Assembly: GCF_049243985.1 (NCBI RefSeq)
Contig: NC_135369.1
Coordinates: forward strand, 26,644,765 to 26,708,764
DNA length: 64,000 bases
Origin: Paroedura picta
Lineage: Eukaryota > Chordata > Lepidosauria > Squamata > Gekkonidae
Direction of reading: 5' to 3'
Made by a program: the position numbers and the translations under genes. This document shows, piece after piece, positions 43,401-58,400 of the stretch (positions are counted from its first letter, which is position 1; each line of letters begins with the position of its first letter). The notes beneath the pieces are model-generated. The model saw nothing but the letters and a program-made list of their open reading frames with translations. It did not search any database and had not been told where the DNA came from.

Positions 43401-46400
43401 AACTATCAGGCATGGCAGCCAGCCCCAGAATACTCATTTATTAGTTTAATCAAGCCAAAATCTTAACCAACCGAAAGGCTTTGGGGGCTCTTCCTAACAG
43501 CTCCACTGTTAATGGGTCTGGAGTTTCAGGATGGGGAAGGGACTGTGGGCCTGGGGGGTTGCCCCCCGTCCTTGACTGACTCTCTCCCCCGCTTCTCCCC
43601 AGCGCTTTCCCCTGTGCAGCTGTGGGCCCTTGACCGGCAGACATACCGCACTATTGTCACGGAGAATGCTAAACGGCGGCGGGCTGAGATACTTGCTGGG
43701 CTACGAGGGTGAGTGACGGAAGCACAAAAGGGGGGGACGACTCATTTCTGGGTACCCCTTTGTTTGGGGAACAGGGCGCCTCTCCTGATTTCTCCTGCCC
43801 TGGGTGAGGAGAAGAGAGAGGATATTTTGGGTCTCTCTCCACCATCCCTAGGCTAGCACTGCTGCCATCAGTGGGGGATTCTTGAACAGAGCGCATATGG
43901 GTGCTTTCTCATGAACCAAGCCATTGGTCTCTTTTGGGCTTAGTGACCTTTGGCTAGATCTGAGTCCAATAGCACCTTTGAGATCTATAAGGTGTGTAAG
44001 CTTTTGAGAGTCAACGCTCTCAGGTATCTGAAGGAGGGAACTTTGGCTCTTGAAAGCTTCCACCCTCCAAATCTTCTTAATTTCTAAGGTAATACCGGAC
44101 TCAAGTCTAGCTCTTCTATTGTAGACCAACATGGCAAGAAGAAGAAAGGTTGGTTTTTATACCCCACTTTTCCCTGGCCAAAGGAGTCTCAAAGCGGCTT
44201 ATAATCGCCTTCCCTTCCTCTCCCCACAACAGACACCCTGTGAGGTAGGTGGGGCTGAGAGAGCCCTGACAGGACTGCTCTGGGAGAACAGCTCTAACAG
44301 GACTGTGACTGGATCACTCAGCTGGCTGGATGTGGAGGAGCAGGCCGGGAGGATCAAACCTGGCTTGCCGCATTAGGAAGCCACTGCTCTTGACCGCCAC
44401 ACAAAGCTGGCCCTCTGAAAGTATCCTTGCAGGATTCTCAGGGCCAAACTAGGTGTGAAAGTGGCCTTGGGCCCACCACCCTAGGGATGCCGCGACCTTT
44501 AAAAAATGCTGGGAGGGCCCGTTCCGGATTAGGCTACAGCACCGACCTCTTGCCCCCCCCCTCCCCCCTGCCTTGGCAAGTCACCCCAAAGCTGAAGCAG
44601 CCCCTCAGCCCATTGCCCTGTGGGCCCCATCCTGATCCCTTCCAGTATCTGAAAGGGAGGTGGTGGCCATGAGGCTGCAGCCCTGTCTAGTGTGGCCATC
44701 AGGCAGAGCATGGTCATTCCCAACAACAGCTGGGCCCTGAGCCAGGGACCTGGGGCCTCTGCCAGCGGTGTTCTTCAACACTGAGCTACAGCCGCTTCCC
44801 CCACAGGTGAGGAGGACAGGGTGAGACAGGTTACAAACCAGGGCTGACAAGTACCACTCTGAGAGCAGACTGATGTAGGTGGTGTAAGTCCCCCCTTAAA
44901 GGCCAACTTGGCACCTTGGAATGAGAGAATATTTACACCCCACTTTTTGGCCAGTTGCGGCCACCCTAGTCTGGCCTTTGTTGAAGGGGCTTTGATTCTA
45001 GGACACTGTGTATGACTTTGAGGCAGATTTGAAACCCTGTGCTTTGAGAGCCAGTGTGGTGTAGTGGTCAACAAGCAGTGGACTGTAATCTGAAGAACAG
45101 CTGAGTTTGATTCCCCACTCCTCCATATGAGGCGTGACCTTGGGCTAGTCACAGTTCTCTTAGGGCTGTTCTCACAAAGCAGTTCTCTTAGAGCTCTCTC
45201 ATCCCCATTTACCTCACGCGGTGTCTGTTGTGGGGAGAGGAAGTGAAGGCGATTGTAAGCCACTTTGAGACTCCTTTGGGTAGTGAAAAGCAGGTATATT
45301 AAAAAATCAGCTCATTCTTCTGGGCATCTCCTTCTTTTCTCTCTCTCTCTCTCTCTGTTTTTCTTCTCCTTCTCTCCCCCCCCTCCCTCCCAGGGTGAAG
45401 CCTCTTCAAGGCCTGTCAGATGCTGCCCTTTCACAGCTTCTGGACACGGCAGAAGAGGTAAGTGTTGACATCCGCGCCCTCCTTCATTCTGCTTTGCCAC
45501 CTCCAGCACAGAGCGGGCTCAGGAGGGGGCTGTGGCCAGTCAAGGCCCTCTGCCTCCTTCGGAAGCCGGAGGATCATTCTTTGCACAAATGCCAGTGTGG
45601 AGTGAATAGAGACCCCCTGCCTCTTTGTACCTGTATTTCAGCCCATGTCTCTCTGTGCATTCTTGCAGCGCACTTTTGCCCCTAATGAAATGATCATCCA
45701 GGAAGGGGATGAGGGGAGAACATTTTTCTACATCCTCAGCGGGCAGGTGAGACACAGCCAGATCCCTTCCCCCGCCCTCAGTTCCAGAGCTGTCAAGTAA
45801 GAACAGAGAATGTAGCATTTCTGACAATGTGCAGAATCCCTCCCCTCACTATCATATGTGGGAATCGGTGAGCAATTATTCCAGGGCTATCAGGGGCGTT
45901 TGAGCCCCGGCTTCTCTTAAAGCCCTCTGCCTGGCCCTTCCCAACTGAGAGAACAAAGGCAAGTCAGATCATTCCATCCATCCATTGCAGAAACTCTGAC
46001 TGACAGCGGCTCTGCAGGATTTCAGGGAGAGACAGGCCTTTCCTGAGATTATTTAACTGGAAATGGCAGGGGCTGAACTTGAGGCCTTCTATATGTAAAG
46101 CAGGTGCTCTGCCACTGAAGCCACAGCTGCAGAGCCTTCGAGAGCATTTGTTGAGTTTATCGAGCACTCTCAGGCAGGGCAGAATACTGCTGCTCTCAAA
46201 AAAGCTGTTTCCCAAAGCTTTCTGCTTCTCATTACACTCTTCTTAAGAGAGGTGACTTCTAATCTGGCACACTGGGTTTGATTCCCCCCCTGCTCCTCCA
46301 CATGTGGCCAGCTGGGTGACCTTGGGCTTGTCACAGCCCTGTTAGAGCTGTTCTGACCAAGTAGTTCTGTCAGGGCTCTCTCAGCCTCCCCTGCTTTACA

Positions 46401-49400
46401 GGGTGTCTGTTGTGGGGAGAGAAAGGGAAGGCGATCGTAAGCCGCTTTGAGACACTTTCGGGCAGTGAAAGGTGGGATATAAAAACCAACTCTTCTTCTT
46501 CACGTTCCCCTAGGGGCACAGGGCTGGTTCAGAGCCCAAATGAACCATACAGGTACATAGGGCATGAAACTGGCCCTTGAAGTAGTCTGCTGTCCTTCTC
46601 TCTTGCTGTCTGACTCATATCCCCCCCCCCCACTCCACAGGTGGAGGTAACCATGAATGTGGAAGGGCGGGAGGAACACATCCGGGTGTTGAAAGCAGGG
46701 GACCACTTTGGGGAACTCGCCTTAATCCGGTAAGTGTGGAGGCTGAGCAGGCTCTCTAAGCTAGTTAAGCCTGGATTGACTCAGCCAGAAAGAGGATCAA
46801 GAGAGTTACAGGGCTGATTCTCACTTTTGCACTTCAACATGGCGATGAGCTGAGGTAGAGAGCATCTTGGAGCATGCAGGGGTCTGTGCCAGCATCCCCA
46901 GCCCATCTCCCTGGCCTAACCAATGATCCAAAACCCGAAACACATCCACGGCAGAGTCGTCTGATTGTCAGCCACCTGAACATAAAACACGTTCAGAACG
47001 CTTTATTGTTAGGCTAATGTAATGAGATGCAGGTAGGCAGAGGGAGTATTATGAAAATGCTAGGCACAGAAATATAATCAAAAGAGAAAAAAATAAATTT
47101 GTCATAAAATGAAATCAGAATTTACATGGTGTTTAAAGATTAAAAACACACAGTTTTCTAAAAATAGCAAATGGCATTCTGAAGAAAGAAGATGCAGGCT
47201 TCCTACAGCACCAGGTGCCAGGTCTGAAGGCCAGGTAGCACTTAGGTCAGTGGTTCTCAACCTTCCTAATGCCACGACCCTTTAATACAGTTCCTCATGT
47301 TGTGGTGACCTCCAACCATAAAATTATGCAAGTGTTCTTTCACAGAAATTAAACCAAAACTGACCAATGGTGTGAAGATCCATTGTTTATGATTGTATAT
47401 AAATTGTTTTTTTCCCAGGGTTTCTCGGTTCAGTTCTGCCTTTTGTCCCACCATGCCAATCTCGCTATTTTCTGCTGCTCCAGAAAGACGAATGCTCTAT
47501 CTTGATCTACCCCACAAGGCTGTTGTGTAGATGGCGCCCCCCGCAGCCAAGCTGCTTGCCCTGCTGCAACCCCTGTGAAAGGGTTGTTCGACCCCCAAAG
47601 GGGGTCTCCTGACCTCCAGGTTGAGAACCACTGACTTAGGCGATCCAGTTCCTTCTGCCAAGGGCATTTCAGTATAGAGTCTGCTACCTCTTCTGTCAGA
47701 ACAAAGTTGAATGGCAAGAACTGAATGCAGGAGAATACATTTATTTAACTCTTACAAAATGGAATTCATGACATCAGGAGATTCTGTGGTCTGGTGAGAC
47801 CTATTTTAGGAGGGGTTTATGCTTTCCTTGAAAGATTAGGCCAGCCTTTCTCACTTTTTCAACATCGAGAGACCCCTGAAATATTCTTCAGGCTTCGAGA
47901 AACCCCAAAAGTGCCATGATTGTGCAGAATATGGCTGGGAAGCATAGATGTGTACACACCCACCTGGTCACCCTCCACTTCCAGGCCCATCACTGGCTAT
48001 TTTGGGAGGGAGTGGGAAGTTTAACATGGCCATATATGGACATATCACCCCATAAATATTTAACAAATTGTAAAAATAGAAATAATGAATTAACTCCCAC
48101 CCATTCGGGAAACCCTTCCAGGGCTGTCAAGAAACCCCAAAACAGTATTTGAGAAAGCCTGGATTAGGCTTACAAACCAGGAGTACTGTTGTTGGTCTCA
48201 TCTGTGACTTCCTGGTGTGTTTGTGGGGCCTGCATAATCTTCTAGGAGGTTCATTTGGCAAGACAAAACTAGCTAGGGTCACTCATGGCTTTATGACTTC
48301 TAGATTAGACTACCATAATTCTCCCTGCATGGGGCTGCCCATGAAGACAGTTTGGAAACTACAGTAGTGGAGCATAGATCATCTACTAAATGAGTTTTAC
48401 TTCAAAACTCAGTTTGGGGTTTTGGTCTTGGAAGCACGAACAGACTTGGCCTACAGAGTCTCAGGGAGCACCTCCTCTGCGGTGAACTTTTGTGAAAGTT
48501 GAGATCAGTCAGAGTGGACCTGCTTTGGAACCTAGATTAAGCAGAAGAAATGGTTGTCCTCTAGAGCAGGGCCTCTTCTGCGCTTTGGAACTCCAATAGC
48601 CTCTTCTGCGCTTTGGAACTCCCTGATGCAAGATATCCATTTGGCATAAATTGACCAGATTTTAAGATTGGTAAAGCGGGACACCATTGACCGGGGGGGG
48701 GGGGGGTTCTTGATTAAAAATTTGGTCTATATGGAGCACCAAAAATTTTCATAGAACGCAGAAATACTATTGTAATATATATCTTTTACTTGTAACATAA
48801 GTACAATTTGCCAGGTGCCCCCAGATGTCCCTCCAAAAGTGGGACAATCTGGTCACCTTAATTTGACACCATCCCTGCTGTCATTTTAATTAAAACTTAA
48901 TTTATTCAGCTGACTTTTTGGTACACTGCTGCCCCTGGTGGGTATCCTGCTTGGGAAGCCTCTGGTGATCCCCCCAACCTCCACACATTTCCCAATCCAG
49001 ATCTGGCCACCAGAGACTCTCCTGCCTGTACTTGCAGATATCTTGCACTGATACAAGCCATTATATGGAGAGCAAGGATCCAACCTCCGGGGCATGGTTG
49101 TGGGGGGTAGATATACAGACACTTGCTTCTGGGGTGGTTTCTCTGCTTATGGGGCAGCAGCCATACTGGGGGAGGGGAGGAATAGGAAAGTGAGCAGAGT
49201 AAAATATCCTTCATATTCATTCTTTCCTGTTCACCTTTCTGCTTCTCAACACACAGGAACATTCGCCGGACTGCCAGCTGTCGGGCAGAGGATGAAGTCA
49301 CCTGCATCGCAGTAGCTAAGGAGTAAGTCAGATAAGATGGCATCTCCCTTCCATGTGAGGCAGGGCCTGAACATGTGGTGGTCTCATCTGTACTCTGGAC

Positions 49401-52400
49401 CCAGATGGTCCCCCTCCCTCCCTCCTTTCTGTCTCTGGAATTCAGAATGTCCCCCAAGAGCCCCTCTTGCTGTCTGTCTGAGGGTCAGAACTGCTAAGGC
49501 CTGCCTCTCTGGGGTCCTTCATGCCTCAGTTTCCACTCTGCAGAATGCACCCTCTGATCTACAGGCCTGGCATGCCCTGCCAACAGTTTGTTAGCTCCAG
49601 AGAAGCAAAGACATGACAGCAATTGGTCCAAAGCCCTGTAAATCAAAGTGGCAGGTAAAAGCCCAATTAATGTACAGGGTCACAAAAACATTTAAGGTTT
49701 GCTACAGGGAAGTCAAACTTTAGGCTTTATGTGTGTATGTAAAGGGCTGTCAAGTAATTTCCAACTAATGGCAACCCTGTGAATAATAACCTCCAAAACG
49801 TCCTGTCATTAACAGCCTTGCGAAGGGCCAAGACTACCTTGGTTGAGTCCATCCATCTCATCTTGGCTCTTCCTCTTTTCCTGCGGCCTTCCACTTTTCC
49901 TATCATTATTGTTTCTTCCAGTGACTCTCGTCTTTTCAAGATGTAACCAAAGTATAATAACCTCAACAGTCATTTTAGAATCTAGGGAGAGTTCAGGCTT
50001 AATAAAGAGTTTAGGCTTTATAAAGAGCCTAAAATATCAGCACATTTTACAAAGATTTTTTTTTAAATCCTCTTCCTGGCCTATGGACTCAAGGTGTAAA
50101 ATTGACAGATGCAATAAGGAAGTTGGAGAAAGTGGATGGGACTACACAAAGTATTTTGATGTATGTTTATCTTTGGAAACATGCATGTGGAAACCAATTT
50201 AGAGCATTAGCTAGTGAGGAAAGGGTTAAAGCACCATTTCTGTTTTGATTGTTGCTTCAGTCAAAGTAGAAACCCTCCCAAAGCTACCTTTTTCATTTTT
50301 AAGGGGCTTTTGGATGCGTCGTTACACACCTTGGCATATCACACAGTTTGGTGCTTATATGCAAGGTCCATGTATAGGCCCAGTATCAAAAATGCCCAGT
50401 TTATTAACTACAGCATTATACTGTAAAACAAGGTTTGAGTCCAATGGCACCTTTAAGATCAACAAAGTTTTATTCAATGTGTAAGTTTTCATGTGGATGC
50501 ACATTTGTCTCCAAAAAATAAAATGGAAAACGCCAGACTACTTTTACATGGAGAGAATAAATTAGCAGTAAAATATCGTGAAAATATCTACTAAATACCC
50601 ACTATAATTAAGATGTTTAGCAGATTCAAGAGCCTAGCTAAAATAACAAGCTGAGTTTATAAGGTTATGAGGTTATCAGTCCTCTCGGTTCAGCTGCAGT
50701 TCAAAAAACATAGTAGAGGGAATAAAAATATCAAGATCAGTGATAATAGAATCATAGAGTTGGAAGGCACCTCCTGGGTCATCTAGTCCAACCCCCCGTA
50801 CTATGCAGGACATTCACAATCCTATCGCTCATCCACTGTAGCCTGCCACCCCCTTGAACCTTCACAGAATCAGCCTCTCCATCAGATAGCTATCCAGCAT
50901 CTATTTAAAAATTTCCGAAGATAGAGAACCCACCACCTCCTGAGGAAGCCTCTTCCACTGAGAAGCCACTCTGTCAGATGCATTCCCAGTTGTAGATGGC
51001 AGATGCATTCCCAGTTTTAGAACAGAGTAATCAGGGGGATGGACTAGATGGCCTGAATTGCCCCTTCCAACTCTGTAACTTTTTGGCTGTATTATCCAAT
51101 AGTTCTTTTCTGCTGGGAGGAGCTGAACCAGGTTGGCATTCCAACCTTATATTTCTGCTAATGACTTCTTCTCTTCTGACTTTTCCATAGAGACTTCCAA
51201 GAACTGAGCCCAATGTGTGTTCGTGAACCGTAAGTCTTTGGAGGGCAGTGGGGTGAGGCAGAGATGAAGATTAGGGCCATTCACATTGGGATCATTTGGT
51301 TGGGGTGACTCGTTAGGCACACCTTGGTCTTGGCCACCCGTACAAAACTCTCCCCCCCCCCCCAAAAAAAAAGGTCCTGAAGCAGACAGAGTAGGTCAGG
51401 GGAGGAGAAAAATATTATTCTACTAATTTCTTCTTTCTCCCTCTCAGAGAAGCAGAAGTGCAAGAGCCTCCACCTCTCCCTGAAACCAGATGGTCAGTAC
51501 TGAGGGTTGTGCATGTACATATGTCAGTGTTGTATTAGCAGGCTCAGTTGGGGCCCTGGCAGCCAGAAGGTGGGAAAGAAAGGTGGCAGCCATTACAGCC
51601 AGCAGGTCTTCCCTCTGTCCAGATTGGGAGGAGCTATCAGGGGCATCTGAACCTGCCCTGGCAGACTGGTCTATGTGTGCTGGCTGGATTGTGGTCTTCT
51701 GGTGCTACTACTTTGTCCAGGGACACCACAGGCTTGGGTCCTGGCTGCCGCTTTGCTGTGGACTGCTCTAACGCAGGGGTAGTCAACCTGTGGTCCTCCA
51801 GATGTCCATGGACTACAATTCCTAAGAGCCCCTGCCAGTGTTCGCTGGTAGGGGCTCATGGGAATTGTAGTCCATGGACATCTGGAGGACCACAGGTTGA
51901 CTACCCCTGAGCACTGGCAGTCCCTTCCCAGTGGAAAAGAGCTTTTCTCCCGATCACTTGAACATGGGAGCCTCCCATAAGGTAGATTCCTCCAGACAGA
52001 AACAAAGGACTTCTTTATCAGTTATTAGATGACAGACTTCACAAGCATGGCGGTGGCGGAATGGGCCATCACAGCCACCGTAGGGCTTTCAAGGCAAGAG
52101 ATGTCCAGAGGTGGCTTGCCATTGCCTGCTTCTGTGCTGAATCCTTGGACTTCCCATCCAAGCACTCTCCAGGGCTGACTTGGCATAGATTCTGAGATCT
52201 GAAGAAATCAGGCCTAGATGTTCTTAAAGGGGTTCAGGCCGATTCAGAGAGGGCAGGTCTATTGATGGCTACTAGCCATGGTGAGTAAAGGGAACATAAG
52301 CCTCTGAATAACAAGGGAAGGCTTGAACTCTGCCCTGTTTCTTGGCTCTGCAGGACAAGTGGTTGGCCAGTGTGTGAAACAGGGCGCTGGGCCAGGTGGC

Positions 52401-55400
52401 CTCTCGTCTGATCCAGCTATTATGTTCTAGCGACCATCTTCTTTGTCCTCAAGGTTAAGGCCCCTGCTGGAGATCTGTAGCATCTCCTTGCATCCCTTAT
52501 GTGCCGGGTACTTTTTGCCGGCCCTTGTGGGTGATTTGGAAGTTGCCCAGGCACGGCAATAGCTTGTCCCCATGTCTAGTTTCAACAGACATGGATGGCC
52601 AAAGGGATTCCAAACTTAGTCTTTAAAAGCTGTCAGGGAGGTTTTTAGCTATGGCGACTAAACAAAACTTCCTTGTTCAAAGTGGGGCAAGCACAGAGTG
52701 CGGGAGACTTTGCCTTGTAGGTCTTCTGGGACCTCTGGAGGGCCATAATGGGAAACAAAGTGTTGATTTGATAGGCCACTGGTAGGACCTAATGAGACTC
52801 ATATGTTCTCATTAAAATAGATTCAGGTGGGTAGCTGGGTTGGTCTGAAGCAGGCGAACAAAGTTTGAGTCCAGCGTCACATTTAGGATCCAACAAAGTT
52901 TTATTTATGATGTAAGCTTCCTGTGCAAGCACACTTCTTCAGATATCTGAAGAAGTGGGCACACTTTTATCTTCAATAAAACTTTGTTGGTCTAAAAGGA
53001 GCCACTGGACTCAAACTATGTTCTCATTAAGACGTGCTTCGCCAGCACAACTAAATGGGTTTCGTCTTCCTAGAGCCCTCTCCCCACTTCCCCCAGCTTC
53101 TCTGCTAGCAGCACACCACAAGCAAAGCGATGCTAACCCCCATCAGGCTGCCTTCTCCTGCTATAGCGGCTTTCCCCAGTGTGGGTTCCACTTCTAGCTC
53201 AACCCCAACACCTTGCCGTGAAGGTTTGCATTAGAAGGGCAGAAGTGGCAGCTCTCAAAGGTAGCTACAAAAAGAGAAAGCTCATTTGCTATTCATCCCA
53301 AAAACCCAGACACTGGCAGGGAGCCGCTGCAGAAAGAGAGCTCATAGAACAAAGGGTCCCAATGGTTCAAGCGAGTGAGTCAAGCCACAAGCCACAGACT
53401 ACAGTCAAAGACAGCCAATAGTGTACTGGTTATCAGGCTAGGAATCTGGGACATTCAGGTTCAAATCCTCACTCTACCTGAGGCTAGTCACAGATTCTCA
53501 GCTGAACTGACTTCCCCAAGTTGTTATTGTGAGAATAAAAGGGAGGAGAGAATGGTGTAAGCATTTATTTCTGAGCATGTAAGCTGCTCTTGGGTTCCCC
53601 CTGAGGAGAAAGGTGAAGCATAGATGAAGTAAATAAATAAAAAGCAGAGCTTCCTCCAGTCCTTATTTTACGAGGCTTTGAAGAAAAGGCCTGTGGCGAT
53701 CAGCCGTAGCATGAACATGACAACACACCCATCTGGGGAATTTCATAAGAACTGCTTGGCTGGGTGAGACTGCAGCTTCTCCTCACCTCCCTTGTTTCCA
53801 AGAGCTGCCCACTGAATGCAGCAAGCAGAGCATGAATGAAGAGAGCCATCCCTTGATTTTTGCCCTCTGCAATTAAAGGTATACTGCCTCTTCATCTGGA
53901 AGTTTCATTTAGCTCTTGTGGCTGCTAGAGAAGTGGAACTTCCTGCCACCAGCATATAATATTAGCTGCACTCTAGTCTTTGTTTTGCCAGCCACATAAA
54001 TTATTATTTTATTCTCCCTGTTGCTAAGATTTAAAAAAAAACAACTGCTACTTCTGCTGTTATTATTTTGTTATAATTTTTGTGGCCATTTTATAATTTT
54101 TAAAAAAATTAGCATTGCTATAATGCTATCAGTGCTCAAAGCACTTTGCTTGCATTTTTACAGGAAATCTTACAGCAACCCTGACAGGTAGGCTCAGAGT
54201 GTTAGCGTCCTCCTGACAAAGGCAGGCTGAAAGAGGTTTGCCTGAGGTTGCTTAGCAGACTCATTGTTCAAGATCTAACCTTGTAGATCCTTGAAATTCT
54301 TAACCACCAGGCTATACTAGCTTGTTTTTAAGTGTCATTCTCGTTCCCTCCTTTGAGAATTCAAGAATTTGAAAAGCACATGTAAAATATGAAAAATTGG
54401 CAATAAATATGACACCATAGCAAACCTTTTAAAATTAGGAATAAGCCTTTTTCTTGTGAAGCAGAAGGAGATGCTGTGTCCTGTCCGTGGGCTGGTGTCC
54501 TGTGGGTAGGTTGCCAACACCCTGGAGGAGGAAAAAAATGTCCTGCCCCTTTAACAGAGGCTTAATAAGCTCATTGACCAGGTGATGCTGTTTTCCTGTT
54601 TCTGAAAAGCTCCTACAGCCCATTTCCACACACTAAGCCTCTATTAAAGGGGCAAACACTTTCATCCCCACTCTTTGCCAACCCCGCTTATGGGATCAGA
54701 GTTCCTGGCCCCTTAGAAAACCTGTTGCAGATTCTTAAGGGTGTAGGGAAGCCTCCGGCCCCTGAAGACAGTAATCTGTGTCAGCTGCTGATAAGGTGGT
54801 GCTAATTGGACCCTCAGAAGCCACACCCACAAAGGGGGCACGACTTCCCTATATAAGAGGGTCGCCATGGGGTAGCTGTGTCGCAAGTTTCTTTCTGTTT
54901 TTAACTGATTGTTCGTCAAGATGGGCAACGGGGCTTCTCGTCGAGCGAGGGCAGGTGATGTGGGGTAAGTTGGGTGTGTCCAGACTAGCGGGGGTAGTCA
55001 AACTGCGGCCCTCCAGATGTCCATGGGCTACAGTTTCCATGCTGGTAGGGGCCCATGGGAATTGGAGTCCATGGACACCTGGAGGGCCGCAATTTGACTA
55101 CCCCTGGTCCAGAAGCTTGGCTTGCTGCTTATTCCTCGGTGGGGCGCTCAGGCTGGCTTTCCCTTAGGTGGGCTGAGTGCTGGGAGCTTATTATACGGCT
55201 CTGCTGATTTGCAAATGTTGAAAGTGAGTGGTTGCTACGGGGGTGCAGCAGTGTGGACACCGCTGGTGCCAATTTCCCACCAATGTGTCAGCCTCCACCT
55301 GCTTTCATCACCCCTCAAACTAAGTGGCATTCTACACAACCAGCCCCCCCCCCTTGCTTCAAAGGGCTCTCGTCAGCCTAGGCAAGGGCTTTCATCCCAT

Positions 55401-58400
55401 TTCAGGTAACTGTCCTCCCGAGGCTCCCCAGGAGACTGAATGCGGCAGTCTTGTTAGGGCCCCTTGCTGTGGGTAATTGCCCATTAATTGGCTTTGATTG
55501 CCTTTAATCAGCTAGCAGGCGCAACTATGCCCAGGAGAGCAGGTAATCCAGCCCTTTTGCAGAATTCAAAGATGTTGCTGTAATGCAAGCATAAGTTCTT
55601 TAAACAGCCAGAGAGCGTCTTTCATGATCTCCGGAGCCCTCTTGGTTTAGAGAACACTTATTCCGAAGGGAAATGGAATCTACTTATACAGTTCGTTATT
55701 TTATTGGTTTGTTATTATACCTTGGTTGTGCTCTACCTTTCTGTCTAGTACGAACTCAAAACGGCTTCATTATTCTCAGTTTTGTTTTGACAATGACACA
55801 ATTAGGCAGGCTAGGCTGAGTATGTGTGGTGGGCACAAGGTCACCCGGTAAGCTTCCATGGCATGGGCATTCAGACCAGTCCCTCCTACGTTCTAGAATG
55901 GCACTCTTACCACCATAAACAAAAAACCTAACTGGAGGTTGCTAGAACCTGCAAGGTTGGATGTCTGTGCAGTTTAGACTACAGCTTACAAAATGATCTA
56001 TACACATACCCTGGACTCAACAAGGACATAGGCTTTTTTATCTCACTATTCATGCTAAACTTGTTCAACTCGTGTATCGATATTCCTCACAATTTATTTA
56101 AATGATGATAATGTGACTGTAAGGTAATGGTAACATAATGTAATATTGCGTTTAACTCCTTGGTCTTGGGATGAGATAATTACCAGCAATTCTCTTACAG
56201 GAATGTTTCACACTTGTATGGTGACAGATGCGGCAAACAGCAAGTGGTGGGGTGGGAGCCTTTGATCACTGACAGAGTTTTATTTCTCCTATGTTTTTGG
56301 GAAGTACAACTGAATTCCAGGGGATCGATTGGCTGTTTTGCCAAAGAATTATCGTATGGCTGTATTTGGATGTGTGACGCATTTTGCTAATGTAACAGAA
56401 TTAATGTTTGCTATATATTCCCACTGTCATGTAGGGAGTTCTTAGTCTGAAGAAGGGTGCTTGCACTCGAAAGCTCACGCCTTGAATAAATCTTTGTTGG
56501 TCTTAAAGGTGCCACTGGACTCTACATTTATTGTGGAGCTTTTTAAAAACTCTTTAAGGTTAAAACACATGCAAAGTCATTATTGAAAAATTATCATATG
56601 CACTGTACAATCTTTAACCTTAAAGAATTTTTTAAAGCTGCGTACAAGAAATGTGTAGATAATTTTGTCTAAATTGCACAGACATCCAACCTTGCAGGAC
56701 CTAGTAAATTCCAGTTAGATTTTTTGTTTTCTGTTGCATGAAACATCTAGGAATTCTTGGCCAGTAAGGCTTCAGGGGAGAGGGGAAAACCCTCTTTTCC
56801 TACTAGTCTGGTGGTATTTCCCACTGTGGTAACGGACCCAGGACTTCCTGCTTTTTCCAGGTATTGATCTAGCCTGGTGTAGCATCCAGAAAGAATCCGC
56901 TCTTGACTAGGGTTGGGAAACACCTGGAGACTTTGTGGGTGGAGCCAGGAGGGGTGGGAGTTGGGGCAGAGAGGAACCTCATTGGAGAATAATGGCATAA
57001 AGAGTCCACTCTCCAAAGCAACCATTTTTTCCAAGGGAACTGGTTTCTTTAGTCTGGAGATGAGCTATAATTCCAGGGGATCTGCAGGTCCTACCTGGAG
57101 GCTGGCATCCCTACTCTTGACCCTTTGTCCTCCCTCTCCTTGCAGTGGTCCAGTTCGTGAGGGGCCTCTGACCAGAGTCTACCTCCAGGAATTTCTGCCT
57201 GTTGTGTATAAGGATGGGGAAAAGAAAGGGAAGCCTGTGATCTTGGGCACCGGAGGCTTCGGCACGGTTGACCTGGTAAGGCCTTGGGCAAGGGGGTGGG
57301 CCCGGCACGTGGCACATGGTTGCATCCCTTTTGAACTCCTGATGTCTCTTTCTGTGTCACTTTCCTATCTCCCATGTGCCTAAGCAGGCCTGCCAGAACT
57401 ATTGACCCTCTGGGCCAGCATCAGTCCGGCCTCTCGGATTCGCCACAAAGAAGGGAGTGCTTTAAAAACCCAACTGAGGAGGGCATGGATTTATCTAACA
57501 TATTAGCACTTCAGATTACTAGTTAAAACGTTTTAAGTCCTAGGTGATGATAAGAAGCCCGGCATGTGAAATCACCCTGCCTTGTTTCTTCCTCTGGTCT
57601 TGGAAAAAAAAACCTAATAAAACACCCTCCTAACTTGACTGTGGATTGCCCCAAGCCAGAGTTGAGGGCTGTCTTTTTTTACTTTGTAATACCCTGCCTC
57701 TTCCCCAATGGGGACCCAAAGTGGCTTACATCAGTGGTCCCCAACCATTTTATCACCGGGGACCAGTCAAGGCTTGACAATTTTACTTAGGCCCGGGGGG
57801 GGGGGGTAGTCTTTTGCCGAGGGACGCTGCTGCCGCCTGAGCCCCTGCTCTGCTTGCTTTCCCGCCGGCACCCCTGACTTCCTGCCGCCTGCTGGGGGGT
57901 GCTGACAGCAGCAGCTGCACAGTGCCATGCCGAGGGGGAGCCCCAGCCATGGTGGCCACTGGAGAGCACCAAAGGTGAGCCGGTGGCAGAGTGGCAGGGC
58001 AGCCCCCAAGGCAGTCCGATACCAACTTGATTCACGGACCGGTACTGGTCCCCAGACCAGGGGTTGGGGACCACTGGCGTACATTGTCATCTTCTCCTCC
58101 CCCGTTTTATCCTCACAACATCCCTGTGAGGCATGTTAGTGTATGAGAATCCCAGTGTGACCAATTGAGCATCCATGGCAGAACAGAACATGGATCAGAA
58201 TTTGGGTCACCCAGATCCTAGTCTAACCCTCTGGGTGACCCAATACCATACCGGGAGCGGATGAATTTGCCACACCTTGCTTTGCAGGACTTTGTAAAAA
58301 CAAAGGTCTCACCTTGAGAGGGTGAGCCAAGATCCTACCTGTCAGCTTCACAGCCAGGAGCCTTTTCTGTATTAAAATAATGTTTAGCAAGAGGCAAGTC

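Noticed and set aside
51500-57140. Additional PKG-like exon in the 5.6-kb intron
   Set aside because: Exons 11 and 12 join in phase and no candidate with matching phase and family similarity was seen, although a very short linker exon cannot be excluded.
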